Positions 18,008 through 27,092 of a DNA stretch of 52,220 nt are shown here, piece by piece. The translations under genes and the position numbers were made by a program. Positions within the stretch are counted from its first letter, which is position 1. Each line of letters opens with the position of its first letter. The notes beneath the pieces are model-generated. The model was not told the DNA's origin, did not search any database, and saw only the letters and a list, made by a program, of their open reading frames with translations. This DNA is from Candidatus Solibacter sp. (lineage in GTDB: Bacteria > Acidobacteriota > Terriglobia > Bryobacterales > Bryobacteraceae), in the NCBI GenBank assembly GCA_025361425.1, contig JANYAH010000110.1, forward strand, positions 1-52,220, read 5' to 3'.

Positions 18008-19213
18008 CTACCAGCGTAATTTGAGATCCGCCGTCCACTTCTCGGTGGACTTCATAATCTCGTCCCAAGTCACTTCGCGATTCAGATACGCTGCCGTGCG
18101 TCCCAAAATCGCCGTCACGTTGCTGCGCACAGACTCCTCGTAGTTGTAGATTGGCTTGCCTTCGCGAATCGACGCGATGAACAGCTTCACGTTCTCCACC
18201 GCGCCGCCTTTGAACGTGTCATCTTGGGCCGCGCCCAGCCAGGCATTCTTCCCGGTGATGCGGATCTGGCCGCCGTAGTGCGAATCGGCGCAGCCATCGA
18301 TGCCGAACACGCGCACGCACAGATCGTTAAACGAATTGGTGAGCTGGTTGGAACTGAAATCGGCATGCACGCTGTTCCCATAGTGGTACTGCACCAGAAA
18401 GTGGTCCCACGCATCCCCCGCGTCGTAGCCGGTGCCGCTCCAATCCGTGCGTCCCCCGCTGCCGTAGGCCTTCGTCGGATGCCCTTGGAGCAGCCAGTTG
18501 GCGACGTCGATCACGTGAATATTCTGCTCCACGATGATGTCGCCGCCGAGCACCTTATCCATATAGAAATTGGACATGCGCCGCTGCCCGGGTTCCATGC
18601 CGGGCGTACCTCTGTCCTTCGACGGGCGCCCCGCGTAGTAAAACACCTGCGCCAGCACCGGCTTGCCGATATCGCCGCGATGCACACGCGTCGCCAGTTC
18701 CTTATAGACGTCGCGCGACCGCGTCTGGAAATCCACCCAATAGGTAAGCTTCTTCTCCTGCGCCTTCTTCCCGCTGGCCAGCACGCTCTTACACCCCGGC
18801 ACGTCCACCGCGACCGGCTTGGCCATGTACACGTGCTTGCCGGCTTCCACCGCGATCAAAGCCTGTTCCGCATGGTAATAGGTGGGAGTCTCGATGACCA
18901 CCGCATCCACCGCCGATTGCGCCAGTTGGCGCCCCGCGTCGGGCCCGTAGTAAGCGCGCGGCGCAGCCACTTTGAACGTGGCCGCGGTGGCGTCGAGATG
19001 GTCCTTGACCACATCGGCCACAGCCACCACGCGCGCCCCGGTGTGCTCCGGAAAGAAGGGGCCGATCCAGTTGCCGCGTCCGCCGCATCCGATCAGGCCC
19101 ACTTCGACGTTTGAATTGGCTTGCGACCCGAATACCGTGGCCGGCTTCAGGATGAGGATACCGGTGGCGGCGGTCTTCAGGAAACTGCGGCGCTTGCTTT
19201 CGTTCTCTGGCAC
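18008..19213 (-). CDS. Gfo/Idh/MocA family oxidoreductase with twin-arginine-like signal
   Basis: An NAD(P)-dependent sugar or polyol oxidoreductase of 401 residues, substrate unknown. The N-terminus ESKRRSFLKTAATGILILKPATVFG looks like a Tat signal, so the enzyme is probably exported folded. The Rossmann motif is GLIGCGGRGN; the family EKP motif reads AKP (in VYMAKPVAVD), retaining the lysine. The C-terminal substrate domain contains GGDIIVEQNIHVIDVANW, which is conserved. The start is GTG 19213 because AGGAGG lies five bases upstream; the GTG at 19219 overlaps that site. It is convergent with moeZ (15 bases between stops). Such Tat-exported members are expanded in acidobacteria and planctomycetes. 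Confidence 0.88.
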   Translation of the reverse strand: MPENESKRRSFLKTAATGILILKPATVFGSQANSNVEVGLIGCGGRGNWIGPFFPEHTGARVVAVADVVKDHLDATAATFKVAAPRAYYGPDAGRQLAQSAVDAVVIETPTYYHAEQALIAVEAGKHVYMAKPVAVDVPGCKSVLASGKKAQEKKLTYWVDFQTRSRDVYKELATRVHRGDIGKPVLAQVFYYAGRPSKDRGTPGMEPGQRRMSNFYMDKVLGGDIIVEQNIHVIDVANWLLQGHPTKAYGSGGRTDWSGTGYDAGDAWDHFLVQYHYGNSVHADFSSNQLTNSFNDLCVRVFGIDGCADSHYGGQIRITGKNAWLGAAQDDTFKGGAVENVKLFIASIREGKPIYNYEESVRSNVTAILGRTAAYLNREVTWDEIMKSTEKWTADLKLRW

Positions 19214-19308
19214 GATCACCTCCTGCTCAGTGAGATGGTAGCAGCGGCGGACGCTGCCCGTCGCCTACCTTCCGCTTGGCAAGTTGCTCCTGCCTGAGCC
19301 CCCCTGCC

Positions 19309-20979
19309 CTACCCCAGACTCATCTTGATCAACTGCTCCGCATTCTTGAGCGCTTCCGGCGTAAGCTTCTGCCCGCTCAACATGCGCCCCACTTCGCGCG
19401 TCCGCGCCGCCGCGTCCAACTCCTCGACCACCGCCACCGTCCGGCCGTGCGATTCCTGCTTCTCCACCCGGTAATGATGGTCCGCGAAGGACGCAATCTG
19501 CGGCAGATGCGTCACGCACAACACCTGGTTGGCGGCCGCCAGCTTCTTCAGGCGCCGCCCTACTCCCTCCGCCGCGCTCCCGCCGACGCCCGCGTCCACT
19601 TCGTCGAATACCAGGGTGCGCACGACGCTGGTCTTGGGCCCCGGCAGGCACGTCTTCAGCGCCAGCGCGAGCCGCGAAATCTCGCCGCCCGAGGCCACCT
19701 TCTCCATGGCCCGCGGCTCCTCACCCAGATTCGGCGACACCAGAAACTCCACCCGGTCCGCCCCCGCCGGGGACCACGCCGCCTGCGCCATCGCCACGCG
19801 GAACACCGTCCGCTCCATGGCCAGTTGTGCCAACTCCGCTTCGACTCGTTTCTCCAGCCGCCGCGCCGCCGCCTGACGAGCTTCCGTCAACGCGCCCGCC
19901 AGTTTCTCGAACTCCGTTGCCAGGCGCTTCCGCTGCTTGCGCAGCGCCTCCACGCGCTCGCCAGTGGACTCCACGGCCGCAATCTGTCCGCGCACTTCCT
20001 CCAGAAACGCCAGGATCTTCGCAATCGATTGCCCGTACTTCCGCTTGAGCCGTGCGATCGCCTCGAGGCGCGTCTCCACCTCTTCCAACCGCCCCGGATT
20101 CGCCTCTAAGCCCGACAAATAATCGCGCAGCGCGTAGGCCGCTTCCTGCAAGCTCAATTCGGCCGATTTCAGGTGCTCGCGCAGTCCATCCAGCGTGGCA
20201 TCGATACGGTACAACTCCTCCACCCGCTTGGCCGCAATGTGCACCAACGCCCCGGCCGAGTCCGGACTCTCATACACCGCATCGTACGCCGCTGACGCGC
20301 TCTCCTGTAGTTTCTGGACGTTCTGCAGCACGCGCCGCTCGTTCTCCAGTCGCGCGTCTTCGTCCGGCTCTAGCTGAGCGCTCTCGATTTCCTTGCGTTG
20401 GAAACTCCACAAATCCAGCAGCCGCAGCTTCTCCTGCTCGTTGCGCTCCAATTCCTCCAACTCCGCCACCGCCGCCCGCCACTCCTGATAGAACCGCGCC
20501 GCACTGTCCAGCAGTTCGCGATTTCCCGCGAACACGTCCAGCATGTCCCGCTGCGCCTCGCTCGAGAACAAAAGCTGCTGATCGTGTTGTCCGTGAATAT
20601 CCCCCAGGAACGGCGCCAAATCCTTTAAGAGCGCCACGGCTACCGGACGGCTGCCCACGAACGCCCGCGATTTCCCGCTCACCAAAATCTCGCGCTCGAT
20701 CAGCAGTTCCCCGTCCTCTACCTCCAACCCGGCCGGTTCCAGCAACCGCCGCACGGCCGCCTGATCCCGCACTTCAAATATCCCTGCAACCCGCGCCCGC
20801 GCCTCCCCGGTACGAATCATTTCCGCCGATGCCCGCCCGCCCAGCAGTAGCCCCAATGCATCCACCACCATCGATTTCCCGCTCCCGGTCTCCCCCGTCA
20901 GCAGATTTAGTCCCGCATGAAAATGGACGCGCAAACGCTCCACCACCGCGTAGTTTTCCACCACCAGTTCGAGCAGCAT
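19309..20979 (-). CDS. recN: DNA repair protein RecN
   Basis: An SMC-like ATPase of 556 residues (usual length) that acts early in double-strand break repair. Walker A is GETGSGKS (29-36). Two long coiled-coil stretches run from about 160 to 370. The ABC signature is VASGGEISRLALALK, Walker B is TLVFDEVDAGVGG, and the H-loop is CVTHLPQIA. It starts at ATG 20979 with a TATAAT box nine bases upstream and no Shine-Dalgarno. It is divergent from the tol cluster. Nothing unusual is seen in the protein. Confidence 0.96.
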   Translation of the reverse strand: MLLELVVENYAVVERLRVHFHAGLNLLTGETGSGKSMVVDALGLLLGGRASAEMIRTGEARARVAGIFEVRDQAAVRRLLEPAGLEVEDGELLIEREILVSGKSRAFVGSRPVAVALLKDLAPFLGDIHGQHDQQLLFSSEAQRDMLDVFAGNRELLDSAARFYQEWRAAVAELEELERNEQEKLRLLDLWSFQRKEIESAQLEPDEDARLENERRVLQNVQKLQESASAAYDAVYESPDSAGALVHIAAKRVEELYRIDATLDGLREHLKSAELSLQEAAYALRDYLSGLEANPGRLEEVETRLEAIARLKRKYGQSIAKILAFLEEVRGQIAAVESTGERVEALRKQRKRLATEFEKLAGALTEARQAAARRLEKRVEAELAQLAMERTVFRVAMAQAAWSPAGADRVEFLVSPNLGEEPRAMEKVASGGEISRLALALKTCLPGPKTSVVRTLVFDEVDAGVGGSAAEGVGRRLKKLAAANQVLCVTHLPQIASFADHHYRVEKQESHGRTVAVVEELDAAARTREVGRMLSGQKLTPEALKNAEQLIKMSLG

Positions 20980-20988
20980 GCAATGCCG

Positions 20989-20994
20989 ATTATA
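20989..20994 (-). promoter_or_regulatory. -10 box (TATAAT) of recN, likely leaderless
   Basis: Perfect TATAAT on the reverse strand ending nine bases before ATG 20979. I see no LexA-type operator around it. Confidence 0.5.
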
Positions 20995-21148
20995 GCGTTT
21001 GCTCTTCTCTCCGCGTCTTCCTAAGCACCCCTGTCTCCGCGTCCAATCGCTTCCTTCCTCTCTCCCAGCGACCGGGCAGCCGCCCGGCTGGCGTCTCCGC
21101 TGTCATGTATCGAACCCCACCGACTTTTTGAAAGATGCCCGCGTCTCT

Positions 21149-21865
21149 ATGTTAGATTTGAAGTTAGGAGACGAATTGCTCTTCGAGACCCCCGTTGCCT
21201 TCCTCCTGCAGACAGACCTCTGGGAAATGGTGCAGCATAACGGCCCCGCCGGTATGGCTGTGCTGGCCATATTGATCTGTTTTTCCGTCTATTCCTGGAC
21301 CATCATCTTCTCCAAACTGGGCTCCCTGCGCGGCGCAGGCAAGGCGAATTCACGCTTCCTGCGCGCGTTCCGCAAGTCCAGCGGCATGGAAGCCGTGATG
21401 GTTGCCAGTGAGCAGTTCCGCCCCTCGCCTCTGGTGGCCGTCTTCGATTTCGGCTATGAAGAATTGGAGCGGCAGGTCAAACTCCGCGGCAGCGTGACCA
21501 ACCGGACCTCGCTCGAACGCACGCTGCAACTCGGCGTCAGCGAAGAACTGGCCAAGCTGGAGCGCAACATGAACTGGCTGGCCACCACCGCCTCGGTCAC
21601 TCCATTTATCGGGCTAATGGGCACCGTGATGGGCATCATCCGGGCATTCCAGGACCTTGGCCAGATGGGCTCCACTAGCCTCAAGGCCGTGGCTCCCGGC
21701 ATCTCCGAAGCCCTGATTGCCACCGCTGTCGGCTTGTTTGCCGCCATCCCGGCGGCCATCTTCTATAACTACTTCGGCCACCTGATTCGCGAACTGGGCG
21801 CCCGCATGGACGATTTCTCGCTCGAGTTCCTCAATCTGGCCGAGCGCAGCTTCGGCGGAGAGTAG
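21149..21865 (+). CDS. tolQ: TolQ/ExbB family proton-channel subunit
   Basis: Inner-membrane component of the Tol-Pal energy-coupling complex. With the start at ATG 21149 the protein has 238 residues, as usual for TolQ; longer in-frame starts would add a region with no homology. Transmembrane segments are seen near residues 30-52 (GMAVLAILICFSVYSWTIIF) and two in the C-terminal half (ASVTPFIGLMGTVMGII and GISEALIATAVGLFAAIPAA). The conserved TVMGI and TAVGL motifs line the proton path. The next gene begins three bases after its stop, and tolR, tolA, tolB, pal and cpoB all follow, which favours TolQ over ExbB. Confidence 0.93.
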   Translation: MLDLKLGDELLFETPVAFLLQTDLWEMVQHNGPAGMAVLAILICFSVYSWTIIFSKLGSLRGAGKANSRFLRAFRKSSGMEAVMVASEQFRPSPLVAVFDFGYEELERQVKLRGSVTNRTSLERTLQLGVSEELAKLERNMNWLATTASVTPFIGLMGTVMGIIRAFQDLGQMGSTSLKAVAPGISEALIATAVGLFAAIPAAIFYNYFGHLIRELGARMDDFSLEFLNLAERSFGGE

Positions 21866-21868
21866 CCG

Positions 21869-22309
21869 ATGGCGTTCTCCTCCAACGGCGGCGGATACCG
21901 GTCGGGCAGGCGCCACAGCGCAGCAATCTCAGAGATCAACGTCACGCCGTTCGTCGATGTCGTCCTTGTCCTGCTCATCATCTTTATGCTGACCGCCCAC
22001 GTCATGGAGTTCGGCATTGAGGTGGACGTCCCCAAGGTGCGCACCGTGAAAGAAAGCGCCCAGGAGATGCCGGTGGTCACCATCACCAAGGATGCCGTTA
22101 TCAAGCTCAATACCGATGACGTGAACATCAACGATCTCGCCGCTACCATCCGGCAGAAGTACGGCAAGGCAAAGGGCGTCTACGTCCGCGCCGACAAGGA
22201 AACCATCTGGGACCCAATCGCGCAGGTCACCGCCGAACTGGGCGCCGCCGGCTTCCAGGTGAACATGGTCACCCAACCCGAGGATTCGTCCTCCAAGAGC
22301 CGTAAGTAA
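21869..22309 (+). CDS. tolR: TolR/ExbD family protein
   Basis: A 146-residue bitopic inner-membrane protein, proton-sensing partner of TolQ. The N-terminal EINVTPFVDVVLVLLIIFM segment contains the single transmembrane helix with the essential aspartate D30. The periplasmic domain follows (VVTITKDAVIKLNTDDV, VYVRADKETIW). Its stop overlaps the start of the next gene (TAATG), showing translational coupling in the tol operon. Confidence 0.94.
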   Translation: MAFSSNGGGYRSGRRHSAAISEINVTPFVDVVLVLLIIFMLTAHVMEFGIEVDVPKVRTVKESAQEMPVVTITKDAVIKLNTDDVNINDLAATIRQKYGKAKGVYVRADKETIWDPIAQVTAELGAAGFQVNMVTQPEDSSSKSRK

Positions 22310-23103
22310 TGTCGCCCCACGTCGACATTCTGGATCAACCCGAGCGCCTTACCTCTTCCTTCTTCGGCTCCCTGGCGTTTCACGGATTGCTGGTCGCTTC
22401 GGTGGTCAGCGTAGGCTGGGTACAGAGCCGCAACACTATTTCCATGGGCGACCCCAACGGCGGACGCATGGGCGCGGTTACCGTGAACCCCGTTGCCAGC
22501 ATCGCGCTGCCTTCGCATGCCGGCCCTAGGAATCCGGTAGCCACCGATACCGAATCCGCCGTGCCTGTTCCGCCTTCCAAGGCCAAGCCCGCACCGAAAG
22601 TAAAGGCGCCCGATCCCACAGCCATCCCCATCCCGAGCCGCAATGCCAAGGTGTCGCGGCCGTCGCAAGCCGCTGCGGCGCCGGACAAATGGCGCGCCTC
22701 ACAGAAGGATCTGCCGAACCAGCTCTATAGCACGTCGGGCACGCGTGTCAGTACGCCGGACTACGCGTTGGCCGGTGGAGGCGGCGTGGGTGTCGGCAAC
22801 AATTCCCCATTCGGCAGTCAATTCGGCGCTTATGCCGACCTCCTGCGCAACCGGGTCGCGCAGTACTGGCAAACCACCGCGATCGATCCGCGTCTGCGCA
22901 CGGCGCCGCAGGTGAGCGTGGCGTTCACGCTCCACCGGAACGGCAGCGTGACAAGCATCCGCATCATCCAAAAGAGCGGCATCAACGCTCTGGATATCTC
23001 CGCGCAACGCGCCATTATGGATGCCTCGCCGTTTCCCCAGTTGCCGCCCCAGTTCCCCAAGAAAGAGGCGGAGATTGAGTTTGTCTTCGAGCTAAAACGG
23101 TAG
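22309..23103 (+). CDS. tolA: TolA/TonB-like energy transducer
   Basis: A 264-residue protein with an N-terminal transmembrane helix (about 17-37), a Pro/Lys/Ala-rich periplasmic stretch (80-130) and a C-terminal TonB/TolA-type domain (about 170-264: NRVAQYWQT, VSVAFTLHRNGSVTSIRI, ALDISAQRAIMDASPFPQLP). Residues such as the latter fit the TonB C-terminal fold, so it could be named TonB. Its place between tolR and tolB argues for a TolA role, linking the TolQR motor to TolB/Pal at the outer membrane. Confidence 0.85.
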   Translation: MSPHVDILDQPERLTSSFFGSLAFHGLLVASVVSVGWVQSRNTISMGDPNGGRMGAVTVNPVASIALPSHAGPRNPVATDTESAVPVPPSKAKPAPKVKAPDPTAIPIPSRNAKVSRPSQAAAAPDKWRASQKDLPNQLYSTSGTRVSTPDYALAGGGGVGVGNNSPFGSQFGAYADLLRNRVAQYWQTTAIDPRLRTAPQVSVAFTLHRNGSVTSIRIIQKSGINALDISAQRAIMDASPFPQLPPQFPKKEAEIEFVFELKR

Positions 23104-23113
23104 GAGCCCAAAC

Positions 23114-24517
23114 ATGAAGAAGCCCATCTGGTTCGCGGTCGCGTCGGCGGGGGCGCTGTTCGCCCTCATGGCGCAGGACGCCAGAATCATCGTGACCGGA
23201 GGCGAGATCCCGGTTATCGCCATCCCCGATCTGCGCGGAGCCGGTGACGCCCAGAAGTTCATGGCGGCCTTCAACGAGACTCTTTCCGCCGACGTCAAAG
23301 CCTGCGGCCGTTTCAAGATGGTGCCCAAGACATCGCTCCCCACCTTCGTCCCGCAGCAGCCTTCGGATTTCCAGCAGCCCACGCCGCCGCCTGCCGCCCC
23401 TCCAACCCGCGGCCGCAAACAGCCGCCACCGCAGCCCGTCACCGCAGCCAACGGCGGGGGACGCTGGATGCGGGATTGGTCCAGCCCGCCCGTACAGGCC
23501 AACTACCTCGCTTTCGGCTACACCGGCCCACAGAACGGGGTGCTGGTGCTCCAGGGCTGGCTCTACGATCTGAGGAAGGATACCCCCGCCAACGCCCAGC
23601 TCATCGCCAAACGCTATCTGGCAACGGTGGATGAAGCCGGCGCCCGCAAGATCGCGCACGAATTCGCCGCCGATATCATTACCCTGTTCGGCGGCCAATC
23701 CCTCTACGGCACGCATATTTATTTCACCTCCAACCGTACCGCTCACAAAGAAATCTGGATGATGGATCCAGACGGCAAGAACCAGCGACAGATCAGCAAA
23801 TTCAACAACATCTCAACCTATCCGACCGTCTCCCCGGACGGATCAAAAATAGCGTTCACTAGCTGGGTGAAGGGACAACCTGCTATATTTGTCTTTTCGG
23901 TGGATCCGGTCCGGGATTTGCGCTACTACAATCAGGCCGCGTCTGTGAATCAGGCGGGCTCATTTACGCCGGACGGAAAGCAGATTGTCTATGCGTCTTC
24001 CGCGGGTACGGGAAGGTGTTGCCGGATTTTCGCCGCGAATTTAGATGGAACGGGGTTTCGGCCGATCTCTTCGTCAAGTGCCATCGAAGTCGAGCCAAAA
24101 GTAAATCCGAAGACAGGGACTGATATCGTATTCTCTTCGGGTCGCTCCGGTCCGCAACAGGTTTACCGCATGAGTATGGATGGAGCCGACTTAGAGCGAT
24201 TGACACCGGGTATCGGCGAGGCGTCCAATGCGTCTTGGCATCCCGACGGCCAGCGCATCGCTTTTGCATGGACCCAGGGATACGCTACCGGCGCCTTCAA
24301 CATATTCACCATGAATGTTGCAACTAAGGAATACGTGCAGTTGACCCATGGCGATGGCAAAAACGAGAATCCAAGTTGGGCGCCCGATGGGGTCCACATC
24401 GTCTTTGCGAAAACCAGGGGTGGTTCGCACCAGATCTATTCCATGCTGGCCGACGGAACCCAGTTGCAACAGTTGACCACAGTGGGACGGAACGAAAATC
24501 CCGTGTGGGGAAGGTAG
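23114..24517 (+). CDS. tolB: Tol-Pal system protein TolB
   Basis: A periplasmic beta-propeller protein of 467 residues. The signal peptide MKKPIWFAVASAGALFALMA precedes an N-terminal alpha/beta domain (IPVIAIPDLRG, about residues 33-43), interrupted by a Pro-rich insertion at about 85-115 that is longer than in E. coli TolB. WD40-like repeats of the TolB type then follow (IYFTSNRTAHKEIWMMDPDG, PTVSPDGSKIAFTSW, FTPDGKQIVYAS, WHPDGQRIAFAW, WAPDGVHIVFAKTRGG). TAGGAG lies eight bases before ATG 23114. It works with Pal in outer-membrane constriction during division. Confidence 0.95.
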   Translation: MKKPIWFAVASAGALFALMAQDARIIVTGGEIPVIAIPDLRGAGDAQKFMAAFNETLSADVKACGRFKMVPKTSLPTFVPQQPSDFQQPTPPPAAPPTRGRKQPPPQPVTAANGGGRWMRDWSSPPVQANYLAFGYTGPQNGVLVLQGWLYDLRKDTPANAQLIAKRYLATVDEAGARKIAHEFAADIITLFGGQSLYGTHIYFTSNRTAHKEIWMMDPDGKNQRQISKFNNISTYPTVSPDGSKIAFTSWVKGQPAIFVFSVDPVRDLRYYNQAASVNQAGSFTPDGKQIVYASSAGTGRCCRIFAANLDGTGFRPISSSSAIEVEPKVNPKTGTDIVFSSGRSGPQQVYRMSMDGADLERLTPGIGEASNASWHPDGQRIAFAWTQGYATGAFNIFTMNVATKEYVQLTHGDGKNENPSWAPDGVHIVFAKTRGGSHQIYSMLADGTQLQQLTTVGRNENPVWGR

Positions 24518-24538
24518 CGAGTTTAGGAGGCGATGTTC

Positions 24539-25327
24539 ATGTTCAGTAAACGGAAGTTCTCTATCATCTGTCTGGCGCTCGCGCTGACGATGTTTGCGGC
24601 AGGATGCAAGAAGAAGGTGCCGGCCCCGGCCCCTCCCCCTCCGCCGCCACCAGTTGTGGCACCCGAGGCGCCCAAGGCAGCCGCTCCCACCGTGGCGCAG
24701 TTCACGGCGGAGCCTACCTCGATTCAGCGCGGCCAAACGTCCACATTGCGTTGGGAAGTCACCGGTCCCGTCACCAACGTGTCCATTAACCAGGGCATTG
24801 GGACCGTACAGAGCACCGGCAGCAGTCGCGTCAACCCGAGCGATTCCACCACTTATACCCTGACCGCCACCGGTCCGGGTGGATCCATCACGGGTTCGGC
24901 CACGGTGAACGTGTCCGCGCCGCCGCCACCTGCGCCGCCACCGCCTGCGCCGCCGGCCATTACCCTCACGGACCGCCTCGCGTCGGACGTCCAGGACGCT
25001 TACTTCGACTACGATAAGACCGATGTTCGCAGTGACGCCCGCGACATCCTCAGTAGGAATGCCGCGGCGCTCAAGAGCATCCTGAACGATTTCCCCAATG
25101 CGCCCATCAACATTGAGGGCCATTGCGACGAACGCGGTTCCGCCGAGTACAACACGGGACTGGGCGACCGCCGCGCCAGCGCCGCCAAAGAGTTCCTCCA
25201 GGGACTTGGCGTTTCCGCCGACCGGATGAAGACCATCAGCTACGGTAAGGAAAGTCCGCAGTGTACCGAGCAGAGCGAAGCCTGCTGGCAGAAAAACCGG
25301 CGCGTCCACTTCGTGGCAGGAAAGTAG
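24539..25327 (+). CDS. pal: Peptidoglycan-associated lipoprotein Pal with inserted Ig-like domain
   Basis: An outer-membrane lipoprotein of 262 residues. The signal ends in FAAGC with the lipidated C23. A Pro-rich linker is followed by an extra beta-rich domain (roughly residues 50-125; TAEPTSIQRGQTSTLRWEV ... TTYTLTATGPGGS), which looks Ig-like and is absent from E. coli Pal. A second Pro-rich linker leads to the OmpA-like peptidoglycan-binding domain (VQDAYFDYDKTDVR, NIEGHCDERGSAEYN, RRASAAKEFL). ATG 24539 is chosen over 24533 because AGGAGG at 24525-24530 then has an 8-base spacing. It follows tolB by 21 bases. Confidence 0.93.
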   Translation: MFSKRKFSIICLALALTMFAAGCKKKVPAPAPPPPPPPVVAPEAPKAAAPTVAQFTAEPTSIQRGQTSTLRWEVTGPVTNVSINQGIGTVQSTGSSRVNPSDSTTYTLTATGPGGSITGSATVNVSAPPPPAPPPPAPPAITLTDRLASDVQDAYFDYDKTDVRSDARDILSRNAAALKSILNDFPNAPINIEGHCDERGSAEYNTGLGDRRASAAKEFLQGLGVSADRMKTISYGKESPQCTEQSEACWQKNRRVHFVAGK

Positions 25328-25370
25328 GATAAAACCGCGGTAGGGTAAAGTCAGAGTCCATGGCTACAAG

Positions 25371-25402
25371 GGGGCAGCCTCACCGCTGCCCCGTTGATTG
25401 TT
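25371..25402 (+). terminator. Hairpin between pal and cpoB, terminator or attenuator
   Basis: GGGGCAGC-CTCACC-GCTGCCCC is a perfect 8-bp stem followed by GTTGATTGTT. The T-run is imperfect, so it may only attenuate read-through into cpoB, whose ribosome site (TAGGAGAG) is just downstream. Confidence 0.55.
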
Positions 25403-25413
25403 AGGAGAGTTGC

Positions 25414-26334
25414 ATGAAGTCCCGAAGCCTTTTGGTTTGTCTCTTACTTGCGGTCCCCGCACTCGTGCCCGGCGCCAGCAAGGAAATCCAGGAATTGCAG
25501 CGCGATGTCGCCCTGTTGCAGCAGCAGGTCAAGGATCTCCAGCGGTCTCAGGACGAGAAGCTCGCTGCCGTTACGGAGCTCGTGCGGCAGTCCATTGAGG
25601 CCGCCAACCGCGCCAATACCGGCGTGGCCGTGATCACCAGCAACATCGAAAGGAACCTGCGCGACCAGACCGAAAAGGTCGCCACCCCGGTACTGGGCCT
25701 TTCCACGCGCCTCAACGAAATGGGCGGCGAACTGCGCACCGTGGGGCAGGCAGTCGGCGATCTCACTGCCCTCATGAACCGCTTGCAGGTCCAGTTGACC
25801 GATATCAACAACGCCATAAAAGTCATTCAGCAGCCCCCGTCCGCGCCCCCGGCGCAATCTGGCCAGCCCGGCCAGCCCGCCGCCGCTTCCGACGTGCCCC
25901 CCATGCCGGCGGAAACCATGTACAATGCGGCGCGCCAGGACTACGTCGGCGGCAAGTACGATCTCGCCGTGCAGGAGTTCGCCGACTATCTGAAGTATTA
26001 CGGCAACACCGCCTACGCTCCCAACGCGCAGTTCTACATCGCCATGATTCACTTTGTACAGGCCAACTACGAAACCGCGGTCAAGGAATTCGACATGGTG
26101 CTGGAAAAGTACCCCGATAACAACAAAACGGCGGATTCGTTGCTCAACAAGGGCCTCGCGCTGGTCAAGATGCCGGGGCGCAAGACCGATGGCGCCAACG
26201 AATTCATGGAAGTGATCCGGCGCTACCCCAAGAGCGACCAGTCCGTGCAGGCTTGCACGGAGCGCAAAAAGCTGGGCCTGAACTGCGGAGCGCCGTCGGC
26301 GCCGGCACGCACCCCCGCCAGACGCAAGAAGTGA
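25414..26334 (+). CDS. cpoB: Tol-Pal system protein CpoB/YbgF
   Basis: A periplasmic protein of 306 residues that coordinates peptidoglycan synthesis with outer-membrane constriction. After a signal peptide (MKSRSLLVCLLLAVPALVPG) comes a coiled coil (about 22-140), a Pro/Gln-rich linker, and three TPR-like repeats (about 165-285: YNAARQDYVGGKYDLAVQEF, PNAQFYIAMIHFVQANYETAVKEF, ADSLLNKGLALVK). This layout is standard for YbgF. The tail is basic (ARTPARRKK). TAGGAGAG precedes ATG 25414. Confidence 0.92.
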   Translation: MKSRSLLVCLLLAVPALVPGASKEIQELQRDVALLQQQVKDLQRSQDEKLAAVTELVRQSIEAANRANTGVAVITSNIERNLRDQTEKVATPVLGLSTRLNEMGGELRTVGQAVGDLTALMNRLQVQLTDINNAIKVIQQPPSAPPAQSGQPGQPAAASDVPPMPAETMYNAARQDYVGGKYDLAVQEFADYLKYYGNTAYAPNAQFYIAMIHFVQANYETAVKEFDMVLEKYPDNNKTADSLLNKGLALVKMPGRKTDGANEFMEVIRRYPKSDQSVQACTERKKLGLNCGAPSAPARTPARRKK

Positions 26335-26338
26335 AGCG

Positions 26339-27040
26339 ATGCTCCCGCTCGCTACCTCAGAATCTCTAGCCAAACTCATCGACCATTCGCTAGTCCAACC
26401 GGAACTCACCGATGAACAGGTGATCGAGGGACTGGAACTCGCCATGCGATACAAGGTCGCATGCGCCAGCGTTCGCCCCTGCGATATCGATTTGGCCGCC
26501 CGCACCCTAGCAGGCAGCAGCGTCAAAGCGGGCGCCGTCTGCGGCTTCCCTCACGGCTCCGCGAACACCGCCACCAAGCTCTACGAAGCGCGCGATCTGC
26601 TGCGGCGCGGCGCCCGTGAGATCGACATGGTGATTGCCATCTCCAAGCTCCTCTCCCGCGAGTTTCAGTACGTGCAGATGGAACTCCTCCAGCTGTCCGA
26701 ACTCTGCCATAAGGAAGGCGCCCTGCTTAAAGTCATCCTCGAAAACGCCTACCTTACCGATGAATTGAAGATCATCGCCTGCCGCTGCTGCGAGCGCGCC
26801 GAAGTCGATTTCGTCAAAACCTCCACCGGTTTCGCCCCCTCCGGCTACACCCGGGCGGACCTCGCCCTGATGCGCAAGTACCTCCCCGAGGAAATCGGCG
26901 TCGCAGCCGCCGGCGGCATCCATACTCTCGACCAGGTCTTGGAAGGCTACCAGGCCGGCTGCACCCGCATCGGTACCACTTCGACCGCCGCCATCCTGAA
27001 TGAGTGGCAGGCCAGACTGACCCCGCCTCCGCCCGCTTGA
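26339..27040 (+). CDS. deoC: Deoxyribose-phosphate aldolase
   Basis: DeoC cleaves 2-deoxy-D-ribose 5-phosphate to glyceraldehyde 3-phosphate and acetaldehyde. The 233-residue protein shows IDHSLVQPE at 14-22, VCGFPHG, the Schiff-base lysine K160 in DFVKTSTGF, and AAGGIHT near the phosphate site. It starts four bases after cpoB ends, so it is probably co-transcribed with the tol genes, without an evident functional link. Confidence 0.95.
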   Translation: MLPLATSESLAKLIDHSLVQPELTDEQVIEGLELAMRYKVACASVRPCDIDLAARTLAGSSVKAGAVCGFPHGSANTATKLYEARDLLRRGAREIDMVIAISKLLSREFQYVQMELLQLSELCHKEGALLKVILENAYLTDELKIIACRCCERAEVDFVKTSTGFAPSGYTRADLALMRKYLPEEIGVAAAGGIHTLDQVLEGYQAGCTRIGTTSTAAILNEWQARLTPPPPA

Positions 27041-27092
27041 GCAGCCCGGAACCCCTCCTCGCCCGTGTTATCCTGGAATTCCTTACGATACG

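Noticed and set aside
23740-24517. Shift in codon use in the second half of tolB as a sign of recombination
   Set aside because: The change is slight and the protein is continuous and typical of the family.
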